Below the pieces are notes generated by a model. The model made no database searches and was not told where the DNA came from. It saw nothing but the letters and a program-made list of their open reading frames with translations. A DNA stretch of 64,000 nt from Streptomyces luteolifulvus. GTDB taxonomy: Bacteria; Actinomycetota; Actinomycetes; Streptomycetales; Streptomycetaceae. The stretch's first letter is position 1. The number at the start of each line of letters is the position of its first letter. Shown piece by piece: positions 18,708-31,600 of this stretch. The position numbers and the translations under genes are program-made. The DNA lies in contig NZ_VZRB01000036.1 in assembly GCF_008806595.1 (NCBI RefSeq), forward strand, positions 20,432-84,431. The letters run 5' to 3'.

Positions 18708-19274
18708 ATGGCCATCGACTTCGACGGCATCATCAACGACGCGATGTCGGCCCTGCACGACCAGCGGGACAAGATGCTCGCGGCCAAACGCGAACTGGAC
18801 GCGGCGACCGCGTCCGCCACCTCCAAGGACCACATGGTGTCGGTGACGGTCGGCCCCCAGGGCCAGGTGGTCTCGATGACCTTCCACACCAAGGCGTACC
18901 AGTCGATGGCGCCGGCGGAACTGGCCACCGCCCTCGTCACCGTCCTCAACGAGGCGCGGGCCGCGATGGGCCGCCAGGTCATCGAACACATCAAGGGGTT
19001 CCAGGACTTCAGCGGACACCTGCGCAGCGTGACAGGGCTCGCCGGCACCCCCGTCGAGATGGACGAACTCCTCAAGCCGCTGCGGTCGATGGCCCCGTCC
19101 TTCGACCTGGAGGAGACCCTGGGCGAGTTCAAGGCGGCCAAGCAGGAGGAGTTCGCCGCCGAGGAGGACACGACGGTCGGCCGCGCCGGTGAACAGAAAA
19201 CGAAGCAGGAGGAGTTCGCGGCCGAGGCCGAGAGCCGCATCCCCACCGGAAAGCAGGAGCAGTTCAGTGGCTGA
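18708..19274 (+). CDS. YbaB/EbfC-family protein of the T7SS locus (EspL-like)
   Basis: The 188-residue protein carries a YbaB/EbfC-type fold at residues about 5-115 (helix, then SVTVGPQGQVVSMTFH, then a helix with AELATALVTVLNEA). The C-terminal 60 residues contain a Glu-rich tail with the near-repeat KQEEFAAE occurring twice and KQEQFSG at the end. YbaB proteins form dimers and may bind nucleic acid; in mycobacterial ESX-1 a YbaB-like protein (EspL) stabilises substrates, so a chaperone role is the best guess. The stop overlaps the next start by 8 bp, indicating coupled translation with the small WXG100-like partner. Confidence 0.82.
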   Translation: MAIDFDGIINDAMSALHDQRDKMLAAKRELDAATASATSKDHMVSVTVGPQGQVVSMTFHTKAYQSMAPAELATALVTVLNEARAAMGRQVIEHIKGFQDFSGHLRSVTGLAGTPVEMDELLKPLRSMAPSFDLEETLGEFKAAKQEEFAAEEDTTVGRAGEQKTKQEEFAAEAESRIPTGKQEQFSG

Positions 19275-19575
19275 CGACCTGAAGGTCCTGAGCGACCTCA
19301 AGAACAAGTTCGCCCACTACGACGACTACCAGCGCTGCCTCACCGACCTCAGCCGGGCGATCATCCAGATCAACAAGATCAACAAGGAGTCCGCGGGTCA
19401 GGACGAGATCGGCAAGACCTACCACCAGCAGGTCGACAAGCCCACCGTGAGCCTGACCGAGACCCTGGACTACGTCAACAAGCGGCTGGGCTTGGTCGTG
19501 GACGCCGGGCACAAGACAGCCGACATCATGGCCAACGCGGACGAGGAGGCCGGAAACCAGTCGAACGGCTTCTGA
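19267..19575 (+). CDS. WXG100-sized partner protein, coupled to the YbaB-like gene
   Basis: The 102-residue protein begins at a GTG (19267) lying inside the end of the YbaB-like gene, with GGAG upstream. It is fully helical, has no signal peptide, and matches the WXG100 size class, but the W-x-G turn is absent. Overlap with the YbaB-like gene and the 122-bp distance to the giant gene suggest that the YbaB-like protein, this one and the giant protein act together, for example as chaperone and export adaptor. That is inference from gene order. Confidence 0.75.
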   Translation: MADDLKVLSDLKNKFAHYDDYQRCLTDLSRAIIQINKINKESAGQDEIGKTYHQQVDKPTVSLTETLDYVNKRLGLVVDAGHKTADIMANADEEAGNQSNGF

Positions 19576-19696
19576 GGCCGGGCGGCCCCCACCACCCGGC
19601 CCGCGTCCGCGCGGTCACACCCCCACTGAACCGCGCGGACCGTCGTCCCCGTTCCTCCGGGCACAGCCGTCCGCCCGATCAGAGGACCTCCACACC

Positions 19697-22600
19697 ATGG
19701 CCATCAACCCGCCGGAAGGGATCGCCGACTTCCTCGGCTTCGTGTCGGGCATGGAGTGGCCCCAGGCCGACGAGGACCTCATGCGGCGGGTGTCGGAGCA
19801 CTACGCTTCCATCGCGCGGGACCTGGAGACGCTGTCCGGGTACGTCATCGAACTCATCCCGATCGTCAAGAACGACTTCGACGGCGAGGCCGCCGATGCG
19901 TTCCTCGTCGCCATGAACGACCTGACGGGCCAGACGGCGGGCGCGAACCAGCTGGAGCAGACGGCGGAGCTGTCCCGTCAGCTGTCCGCAGTGGCACTGA
20001 AGGTTGCCAACCAGGTCGAGTACACGAAGATCATGGCGATCCTCCAGCTGGTGCAACTGCTGGCCGAGATCCTGTTCGCCACGATCTTCTCCCCCTTCAC
20101 CTTCGGCGCGTCGTGGGGCCCGGTTTCGGCGGCGTTCCTGGCGACACGCGAGGGCGTCCACCAGCTCTTCCGGTGGCTGCTCCAGACGATCATCAGCCAG
20201 ACCTTCATCGGCATCGTCGGCGGCATCTTCCAGGACACGGTGATCCAGCTCTACCAGCTCGGCGCGGGCCACACCACGAGCTGGAACACGGAGTCGCTGA
20301 TCGACTCCATCAAGCAGGGCGCGCTGACCGGCGTGGTCGCCGGTCCGCTGGAGATCCTCGCGCACTACGGCGGCAAGCTGCTCGGCAGGCTCCTCGGCGG
20401 CAAGACCCCCGAGTCGATCATTAGCAAGCGGGTCGACGACGTGCTGAACAAGGTCGACGACACGCTGGACGACATCGTGCCGAACCCGAAGCCCGACATC
20501 CGCACGGCCGGAACGGGGCTGAAGTCGAACCTGGACGACATCGCGTCCAAGACGGACAAGGACCTGCCGCCGATCCCGCCCAACAAGACACCGAACGAAG
20601 TAACTCCTCCCCCGGTCCCGCCGAAGACCGTCGGCGACGGTGTCCCGCCCACGACCACCACCAGCCGGCCCAGGACGGAGACGCCGGGCGGCACCACGCC
20701 CAAGGAGAAGCCGAACGCGCCGGCGTCGGGGGCGACGGGGGCTCCCGCCAAGGGCAAGGGCGGCGTGCCCACCACGAGCGAGGGCGACGTCCCCACCCCA
20801 GGCAAGACGGCAACCCCCTCCACGGACAAGCCCGATATTCCGGCCGCGAACCGGACGGAGACCATCGGCGGCCACGACGCTCCCGGCACGGGCAAGGCCG
20901 CAGCCGGGGACACGCCGACAGTGGGGACACCCGCCAAGGCCCCCGACACGTCGGCCGTCGGCCGGGTGGCAGGCGACGCCGGGACCCGGCTGGACGATCT
21001 CCTCGTCACCAAGGAGGCGCGGTCGGCCTTCGCCAAGGACGTCGGTGACCTCCTCGGCGGCGTCAGCCGCAATCTGGAGACCGGGTTCATGCGGCTCGGC
21101 GAGGGCACCATCGCGGACTCGTTCTCCAAGAAGATGGGCGACGTCTTCTCCAAGCATCTCGGGCAGGCAGGTGCCAGGGAGGCGGGCGAGGAGTTCGGCG
21201 AGATGCTGACCCGCAAGTGGGTACGGCTCGGCGCGGACCACACCGACCTGCCCGAGCTCCTCACCAAGGCGATGGGGGACTTCGGCCGGTTGGCCCCGCT
21301 GAAGAACCTCGCCGACTCGATGCCGAACCTGTTCGCCCGCTCCGAGCACAGCAACGCCCTGGCCCGCATCTTCAAGCAGGAGAACCCGCTTCAAGGCAGC
21401 CCGATGTACCAGCTCGGCGGAGCCATCTCGTCCCTCCTCAACGAGGGCACGAACGAAATGCTGAGCGAGGGCTTCTACAACCTGATCTTCGGAGACGGGA
21501 CGTTCAAGGTCAGCGGCGGCCCGTTCGCCTCCGGCGTGGCCATGGGAGCGCTGAGTCACGGCCTGCACCGGGCGTTCGAACCGATCACGGTGAGGTACCA
21601 GAACTGGGTCCTCACCCACCAGCACGCCGACAACCCGCACGACAGCAAGTACTTCGGGCTGCTGCATCCCATCAACATCGCCTCGTTCGTGGCGAACATG
21701 ACGGGCAACCCGGCACCGTGGCCGGTCCCGCGCCCCACATCCGAGGCGCAGGACCAGAGCTTCACCCGTGACATGAAGGACATGGTGAAGTGGGTCTTCT
21801 CCAACCCCATCACCGGCACGCCCTTCTTCGCCGACCTGCCCCAGCGGCCGGACGTCACGGTCGAGAGCGACGGTGACGGCGCCTTCACGCCCCTCGATCT
21901 GGACCTGGGTCCGTCGTTCGGCGACCAGATCGCCAAGGACCCACTGTTCCTGAACGAGCCGGACGGTGACTCGTCCACCGACGCAGGCGGGAAGAAGGAG
22001 GGTGAGAAGGACCCCGACACGGCCGCCGAGCCGGCCCAGGTCACCGTCTCGTCGGACCTCTCCTCCCTGCTGGGCGGCGACAGGGAGAGCCTGACCCCGG
22101 ACCTGACGGACCAGCACCAGGACCGGGCCACAGCCCGCCCCATGACACAGAGCAGCGGCAACCCGTTCACCACCCCCGTAACGCCGCAGACGATCCCTCC
22201 GGCGCATACGGAGATGCCGGCGCAGGCCGAGCCGACGACGGGCCCCCTGCCCCACCCGCTCCAGACCGAAATAGACGAGGCCGCCGCGAACGGGCTCGAC
22301 TACCTCATCCCCCACGACGGCGCGGACGACGACACCCTGCTCCCCGTCGGCGACGGCGGCGGTGACGACGACGGCAACCGCCACCCCGATGACGACCGCG
22401 GTATCGGCGACGACCAAGGCGACGGCACCACCCTGCCGGTCGAAGCCCCGGTCCAGGACATCCCCTCCGGCATCGCCGTCGGTGTCCTCTCCCCCGCCCA
22501 GACCACCGCACTCCAGGCCATCCCCCAGCGCCCCGGCGTCTTCGTCGTTGGCATGCACACCGACCCCCGCACCCCCCACAACCCCGACGCCGTCCTCAAA

Positions 22601-25600
22601 GCCCTCACCGACGCCCACGACGACGGCCGACTCGACGGTGTCACCGAAATCCAGTTCACCGCCTGCAACCTCGCCACCCCTGTCCACGAGTCCACCGTCA
22701 AGTCCGTTATGAGCGGCCTGTGGAAACACCGCACCACAACGGACACAACAACCCCCGACCCACTCACCGCCCGCGCCGCCGACGCCCCCGTCTGGTACAT
22801 CCCCACCACGAACAGCGACACCGCAGACGGCCACCTCCTCACCGCCCAGCACATCGGACTCACCCCCGACGGAAAGATCGCCGTCGTCGACCAAGGCGCC
22901 TGGCACGTCTACAGCGACAGCGGCGCCCCCGACCACACACCCACCCGCATCACCCCCCAAGCCGACACCCTCCCCGACGACGCGGTCCGCTTCCTCTTCC
23001 GCACGCCCGCGGTCGACACGGAACATCCCGACGCCGTCAAGTTCGGCCAGGGCGGCAACGGCGACGGTTCCAGTTCCGGTTCGCGTTCCGGCTCCGGCAC
23101 CAGTTCCAACAACCCGTCGAACCAGGCGCCGCCCGGCGACGGCCTGCCCGCCTCGACCGAAGACCTGGTCCGCATCCGCTACATGGAGGCGTCGCAGACG
23201 TACGAAAGACGTCTCGCCGACTACCTGTCGACGCTGGCGGACGTCCAGGAGGTGGCGCGGGTGTTGTCCCGGACCGTCTGGGACAAGCTCAAGGACAGGC
23301 CGAACGTCCACCACGAACTGGGCACGAAGAGCATCGAGATGCCCGGCGCCGTGGGCGCGGACCGGGGAGCGCTGAAACAGGTCGTGGACGCGGGCAACCT
23401 GCGCGAACGCATGACCATGTTCTTCAACTCCATCGCCTCACAGGCCCTCCCCCAGAGGGTCCAGCAGAAACCGAGCTACCCGGAATCCATCGCGAGAGAG
23501 CGTCCGCAGCGAATCGACAATCCTGACCTCGGCGACTACCGCAAGGCCGAGACGAAGATCAAGGAACTACAGAGGACCGGAGCGGATCCGCAGGAGTTGG
23601 GCAAGCTCAACGAGAAATGGCAGGCGCTGGACTCCGTCCTGCGGCCCTTCAAGAAAGCGGACGCCGTGCCCCCGCTGAGCGGGCCGGAACAGGCGCTCGC
23701 CGTGAATTCGAGCGGGAAGCTGCGGTGGATCCCCGGCGGAAGCCGTTTCACTCTCAAGATGGACACGCCGGTGCAGCACGAGAGCGAGGAGCGGGGACGC
23801 CTGGTCATGGCCGGCACATCGGGCTCGGCCTACTCCTTCCACCGGTACGCCCAGTTGATGGCCGACCGATGGAACATCCCCATCGACCACCAGACGCTGC
23901 GGCTCGCGATCATCGCCACCTTCGTCGGACAGGGCCATCACTCCCTGCCCGAGGTGTTCGCGGGTTCGTCCGCCTTCGCCGAGAACTACGGCGGCGGCAC
24001 ACGGCAGGACATCGAGGCCCTTCGTATGCCCGCCCCGCCACAGGCCCCGGGCCGGGACCATTACCGCGCCCTCGGTGTCCTGCCGGAGGAGGTGCTGCGC
24101 GCCCATGTCGCGGAGAACGGCCTGTTCCCCGACGAGATCGCCGAACAGTACCGGCTCCAGCTGTTCCAGGAGTACGCGGAGGCACAGTCCTCGGACGACT
24201 CCGACTCCGACGCCATGGACATCGACAGCGGGGACCCCCGGCCCAGGACGTCCTCCGGAAACAAGCGTGCTCTCGACGATGACGACGACAGGACCACGAA
24301 GTACCCACGCGACGACGGCAGCCCCGCCGTCCCCGAGGACTCCCCCCACACCCTGCCGGGGCAGCAGCTGCCCCAGGAGGTCAACCCGGCGGACCGACCG
24401 ATTCCGGCGGACCGGTGGTCGGCGTGGAGGTGGACACCGGGCCGCCAGGACGTGCCGCCGCCCGCCCGGATCCGCACCGAACGCTTCGACCCCTCGGCGA
24501 ACCCGGACGCCACCGGTCCGTTCCCGGGCACGGCGGACCGGCGAATCGGCGACGGAACACTCGCGGGCCGGCGCACGCTGATCAGCGCCGACGTCCAACG
24601 CTTCAACGTGCCGCCGGACGGGGACAATGCGCCTGGCGGGGCCGTGCGTCTGGTGCAGATCACCCTTCCGGTGGTCGTCGACGACTCCCACTCGGCCTCC
24701 GACGTCGCCGCGCTGCGAGACCGGCTCCAGGACCTGCTCGACACCCATGTGAACCTGGGCTTCCAACTGCCCCGCAGCCGGGACCAGCTCCACATGGAGG
24801 TGCGGCTCGACCCCGTGGCCCCGACCCAGGACGGCGTCAAGGGTGAGGACTGGGTCACGGTGAGCCGGGACGCCGGCACCGGGAACAGGTCCGACCAGCT
24901 GCACTTCCGTCTCCACGCCGACGACACGGATCCGGACGTGCGCAGCCGCGACGACGCCATGCTGCTGCACGAACTGCTGCACTACGCGGGGCTGCCCGAC
25001 CGTTACCACGACGCCGAGACGCTGTTCCGGCACACGCCCGACCGGGCCGACGCGTCCGGGGTCATGGCGACGACCGCACTCCCCGACGGCACCCTGCCCC
25101 ACCGCTACCTGGAGGCCATCGAGGACGTCACGGAGTCCGGTTCCGTCCTCCACGACAACACCGGTCCCGGCACATGGATCACCTCGCCGCCCGAGGCCTC
25201 GGTCCGGGACATCCCCTCCGGCATCGCCGTCGGCGTCCTCACACCCGCTCAGACCACCGCGCTCCAGGCCGTCCCCCGACGCCCCGGCGTCTTCGTCGTC
25301 GGCATGCACACCGACCCCCGCACCCCGCACGACCCCGACGCCGTCCTCAAAGCCCTCACCGACGCCCACGACGAGGGCCGGCTCGACAACATCACCGAAA
25401 TCCAGTTCACCGCCTGCAACCTCGCCACCCCCGACCACGAGAACACCGTCCGAACCGTCATGAGCGGCCTGTGGAAACACCGCGCCACGACCGGCACCAC
25501 GACCCCCGACCCGCTCACCGCCCGCGCCGCCGACACCCCCGTCTGGTACATCCCCACCACGAACGGCGACACAGAGGGTGGCGGCCACCTCCTCACCGCC

Positions 25601-28600
25601 CAGCACATCGGACTCACCCCCGACGGCAAGATCGCCGTCGTCGACCAAGGCGCCTGGCACATCTACAGCGACAGCGGCGACCCCGACCACACACCCACCC
25701 GCATCACCCCCGACGCCGACACCCTCCCCGACAGCACAGTCCGCTTCCCCACACCCGCCCTCACCGCACCACACCCCGAGGCCGTCAAGTTCGGCCAGGA
25801 CGACGGACCTCCAAACCTTCTGTCCCGCCACCTGCCCCGGGAGCGGTGGCCGGCGCTGCTGTCCGATCCCGCGTCGGCGGATCTGCTCGCCGAGGTGACG
25901 GAGACCCGGCGCTCCCGGGGCGACATCTGGCACACGATGAACGCGGACACGTACCGGAAACTGCGGAACCAGCTGCCGGCCGAGGCGCGGAGCGACCTGC
26001 CGAAGGCGACCGTCGACGATGCGTTCTCGCTCTACCAGTCCGAATTCTCCGCCGCCGACAGCGCCGACGAACGCATCAGAGCCGTCGCGGACCTGATGCA
26101 GAACCTCCACACCGACGCGGAGGGCGAGCTGCTGAGGCCTGACGTCGAGATCCTGTTGCAGCGCCTGCTCCTGGACGAGGGCTTCCCCCCGACCTTGCTG
26201 TACGACAAGGCCCGCACCACGGCGTTCTGGCGGGACAACGACACCGTAGTCCTGACGGCCGAGCTGACCCTCGGCATGGCCGGCGTCCTGGACGCCGGGA
26301 ACGCCCCCCTCACTGGCGAGCCCACGGTCGCACCAGCGGCGACGCCGTCCGACGAGGCCCTGTCGGAACTGCTCCCGGGGGGCCCGGACGAGCGTCAGAA
26401 GTCCCTGCTCCGCGAGTTGCTGGACAGCGCGCGCCTCCAGGGCAGTCCCTTGCACACCCTGGACGGCCACTCGTACTTCGGCCTGCGCTCCCGGGTCGAG
26501 GGCAACCCGCTGGAAGTTCCCGGCACGGAGGTACGCGAGGCCGTCGACCAGGTCTTCGGGAAGTACAGGGAAACCCTGGCGACGGCCACCACGCGCGTGG
26601 ACCAGCTGAGGGCCGTCGCCGACGCGCTCCTGTCGCTCTACGAGAAGCCCCTCCCCATCGGGTCGTCCGAGACGGCCCTGACCGTCCTCTCCCGGTTCCT
26701 GGTGCCGCGCATGCTGCTGGACCTCGGCATCACTCCGATACCGCTGCCGAACAAGCTCCACATCGAGTCGGCCTGGACGAAGCCCGCGAACCCCGGGAAG
26801 AGGAGCAACCGCCTCCGGACCTTCGCGACCTCCGTCGCCGAGGCCGTCATGGCCGCCCATCCCTCCTGGGCCCGCCCGCTCACCTCCGCTCCCGAGGAGG
26901 GCGGCACGCCCGACGTCACGCCGCCCGACATCACGCCGCTCGACGTCACACCGCCGAACCACCAAGCGCCCGACACCAGCACCAGTACCGAAAACCCCGC
27001 GCCCCACGACAGCCCCGAACACCACGGGGACGGAGACGACGCGCCCGAACCGAGGGACTGGCGGGCGGAGCTGGACGCTCTCGGCACGCGCACGGCGGAG
27101 GAAACCACCGCCTATCTGGTGCTTCCGGAGTCCCCGCTCTCCATGGTGGGCCGGGCGGACCGGCTCCTGCGCACCGACGACCGGCCGTACACCACCCTCG
27201 TCATGGAGCTGCCGCCCGGCACGGAGCACTGGCTGACGGTGCGGGTCCCGGCCGGGGACGCCGTCGACACGGGGGACGGACGACTCCTCGTCGGCAAGGA
27301 CCGGCTGGCGACGGTGACGCTCACCGGCCCGGCCGACACGATCGCCTCCCTCCAGGATTTCGAACGGGGTCTGCGGGGTCCGGGCAGCCCGGAACAACCT
27401 CTCCCGCTCGCCGTGCTGAGCCGCGTCGGGCAGGCGCTCTACGCCAACCCGGGCCACGACGAGCACCACACCGCCGTCTGGACGGCGAGCCGCCTGGCGT
27501 ACGCGGAGGCGTCGCGCGACGCCGAGCGTGCCCTCGGCGAGTACCTCACCCACGTGCCGGACGTCCAGCGGCAGGTGCAGGCGCTGGTGGAGACGGCCTG
27601 GGAAAAGCTGTCGGACAAAGACCGCATCGCGCTCGGCACCGCAGCGAATACCGGCAGCGGCTCCGTCGGCAACAAACTGACGACGCTGGAGGCCGTCGTC
27701 AAGAACGGGAACATCCGCGAGCAGATGCACATGCTCGTCACCGGGGTCCACGGCCCCCTCCTGGACAAGCTGAAGCTGACCAAGCCCGCACCGCGGATCC
27801 TCAAGCGCGAGCGGAGCGCGGAGGGCACGGAACAGGCCAAGAAGATCCAGCAGCAGGCCGACGTCGTCCAGAACCTCGAGCGGGAAAAGGCGCGGTTGCA
27901 GAGCGAGGAGGCGAACAACCCCCGCCTGGGCGAGCTGCTGCGCGACCAGGACCACCGCAGGCGCACCGAGTTGCGGCCCGAGGAGACCGTTCCGCCTCTC
28001 AGCAGGCGCGAGCGCGACCACGCACTGGACAACGGCCGGCTGACGTGGGAACCGGGCGAGCGGCACCGACAGATCGCCCTGAAAACCGAGAGCCAGGTGA
28101 CGGCCGAGACGACCGGCGGCCTGATGAGCGCTGGCACGTCCAACACGACGTACTTCACGCTGACGGTCGTCCACGAGATGGCCAAGCAGTGGGGGGTCAA
28201 GGTCGACTTCCGGCTGGTGCGGCTCGCCCTCATGGCGGACATGCTCCCGATCGGCCACCACACCTTCCACGAGATCATGACGGCGTCCGCGGCGTTCGAG
28301 CAGGACGTGCTGGCCAAGGAGCAGCGGCCCACCGGCGCCCCGCCGTACGCACATGTCCTGTCGTACACCGACGACTGGGGAAGGTTCCGCTCACTCCCGC
28401 CGCTGACCGAGAACACGCTGCGGGAGGCCATGCCCGGCGGAAGGTTCCCGGACGAGGTCGCCCTGGGGCTCGAAGCCCACGAGCGGACGCCGGACGCGCT
28501 TGCCCTCCTGCCGTCGGTGCCACGCACTCTGCGCGCGCTCCCCGACAGCGAGCTGACGCCGCTCCTGGAAGGGACGCCCGGTCTGACCGATCGTGCGGCC

Positions 28601-31600
28601 GGGCTGCTGCGGGAGGCGCTCGGCGACGGCGGGAACGCCAACCGCGACTGGCTCCGGCTGCACGCCGACTCCTACCTGCACCTGATCGAGCGTGTCACCC
28701 GGCCGGACGACAGGGTCCAGGACCCGCAGACCGGCGTGTGGGACGAACTCGGCTCCATCTTGGAGCGCTTGCACGAAGTGGCCGAGCCGTACGTTCCCCA
28801 GCCCGACGACGTGCGGGACAGATTCGACCGCGCCTTCGACGACTACTACGCCGCCCTGGCCGGCGACCCGGGCCACGGAACGCGCCTGACGGCCGTGGCC
28901 GAACTCGTCCTGAAGCTCCGGACCGAGATCCCTCCGTCGTCGAACACCCATGTCTCCACCGCCCTCGGGATCGTGACCCAGCGCCTCCTGGTGGACCAGG
29001 GCTATCCGCCCGCGCTCTGGCGCGAGGACGTCGGCGCCCCGGGCTTCTGGCCTGACGACGCTGCCTCGCTGGTGCGGAAGCTCGAAACGGCCATCGGCGA
29101 TTTCACCCGCCACCAGCCCGTGCGGCAGACCCCCACCGGCGTCGCCGTCGGCCCCATGAACGCCGCCCAGTCCAGGGCGCTCGCCTCCCTGCCGCCGAGC
29201 CCCGGCGTCTTCGTCGTCGGCCTGCACACCGACCCGGACGCCCCGCACAACCCGGACGTCATCCTCAAGGCCCTCACCGACGCCCACGACCAAGGTCGGC
29301 TCGACGGCATCACCAAGATCCGGTTCACCGCCTGCAACCTCGCCACCCCCGACCACGAGGCCACCGTCCAGACAGTCATGAGCGGCCTGTGGAAGCACCG
29401 CGCCAAGGGAAGCACGGACCCCGACAGCCCCGCCCCCCTCACCGCGCTCGCCGCCAACGCCCCCGTCTGGTACGTGCCCGGCGGCGACGGGCTGTTCACG
29501 GCGCACCACGTGGGCGTCACCACCGACGGCAGGGTCACCGTCGTCGGCGGCTCCGCGGACTGGCGCCTCTACACAGACACCGGCACGCGCGACCACACCG
29601 CCGACGGGGGCACCGCGGTCGGCGACAGCGGTGCCCCTGTCGGCGCCGTACACCTCACACAGCACGAAGGTCCCGCTCACGGGGATGCCGTCAAGTTCGG
29701 CGGCGAGGACGGGGACACGGAGTCCTCGTCGTTCAGCCTGACCTCGGACGGTCTCGCCAGCCGACAATGGACCATTGATTTCGGCAAGGGCGAGAAGACG
29801 CTCACCGAGGAGGGCCGGACGGTCATCCGCGACCTCGCGAGGGAGCTGTTCCCCGAACTCGTCCGCCGCGCCAACAGCACGTCCTGGGACGCGCTGGACA
29901 TCCGGGTCACCGCGGGCGGCAACAACCGCTTCCCGGGAGCCGCGGACAAGGTGGGCATGGAACGCGCCCGCGCCGTCTCCGACGCGCTGGCGGCGGAGAT
30001 CCGGGAGCTTGCCGTCGAGCGGGACCTTGCGCACGTGGAGAGCCTGGCCATGTTCACCCCGACCACACGCGGCCGTGACATCACGGGGCTCGACCTGACG
30101 GGCGACGCGTCCCCGTCGGTCCTGCGCCGCCGGGGAACCATCCTGGCCGAACTCCACCCGCTCCAAAGGGTTCTCGAACGATCCGACACGATGAACCTCA
30201 ACGAACTGGCGGTGTTCCAGCAGCTGGCGGACCTCACGGACTCCCACCGCATGACGTTCTCGCTCGACGAACTGGTCGGCTCGCGGGTCTACGAGACCTC
30301 CGCGGCGACTCCCCTGGACGAGCACAACGTGGTCTTCCGGCTGGAGACCCAGGAGGCGGACCGGAGCACCAGGCGGGACTGGGCCTCGGGCCTGGTGACC
30401 TTCACTTCCGACACCCGGGTCGAGGTCGTCTCGTTCGAGTCGACGGAATCGGGACGCAGCCTGGTGACCCTGCGCGAAGTGCTGCCCGACGACCGCGAGG
30501 ACGGGCCGCTCGACGGGCCGCCGCGGGACGCTCCGGTCCTCGGTCTGCCCGGCGTCGCCTACGCGGGGCCGAGCCGCCCCTTCGACTCCACCCTGGTCCA
30601 CCGCAAGGACGAGACGGAGTTCACGGAGGAGGTCACGGAGGAGGTCACGGACGAGACCACGGGCGAGACCACGGGCGAGGTCACGGTCGAGACCAGGACC
30701 AAGATCGACAGCCGTTACGAGTTCCGCAAGGCGCTCTACATCCACCGCGGTGAGGTGGAGGTGGAGATGACGGAAAAGGGGCCGCGCGTCCGCTTCTACA
30801 CCGCGGTCACCAACCAGACGCCCCTGGTGATCGACAGGGAGTCGGGAAACGTCACCGCCGAAAGGTACAAGGACATCCAACAGGATCCGGATACCGGCGA
30901 GGTCGTCGTGGCGACCGGCCCGAACATGGGGGGAACCCTGTGGACCGGCATCGGCACCCCGGCGCGCGCCGTCGCCTGGGCCATGAAGTACAAGGCGGAG
31001 AACCCGGACGCCAACAGGCCGCTCATCCGCTCCTACCTCGTCCCCCTGCACGTCTACCACCAGATCACCTCGACGGCGATCCCCGAGGGCGACGTCAACT
31101 CGCTCGGCGACGTCTACCGCGGCAGCGAGTCGCTCGTTCCCCAGGGACTGCGTGACCCCCTCGCCGTGCCGTCCACCTCCGCGGAGGCGGCCTACCGCAA
31201 GAGGTGGGAGGCGCGGGAGAAGGGCTCCGCCCCCGACCCGATCGACGGCCCCACGCCACTCACCGACCGGACCATCAACACCGACCAGCCCGGCGAGCGC
31301 AACCAGTTCGGCATCCGGGGCAGCCACCTTGCCCTGCTGCGCGAGAGCATCCTGCCGAACTCCCTGATCACGTACTACGAGCGGGAGGACAGGCAGGACC
31401 TGACGCCGGAGGACGAGGGCGCGGCGCACTCCAAGAACGGCACGATCCTCCACGTCGACAGCCTGCGCGACCGTCTCGGCATCCCGGGCGTCGGCGCGCC
31501 CCAGCTGAAGTCCGACTACAACCCCTGGGTCCAGAACAAGAAGCACGTCAACAGCTCCGACAAGCTGAGGAACATCTCCAACCAGCTACGGCAGTTCTAT

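Noticed and set aside
30925..31400. Possible ADP-ribosyltransferase domain in the giant protein (LWTGIGTPARAVAWAMKY, IRSYLVPLHV, NQFGIRGSH)
   Set aside because: The order of motifs is suggestive of known toxin domains, but I could not place an R-S-E or H-Y-E triad, so I do not call it.
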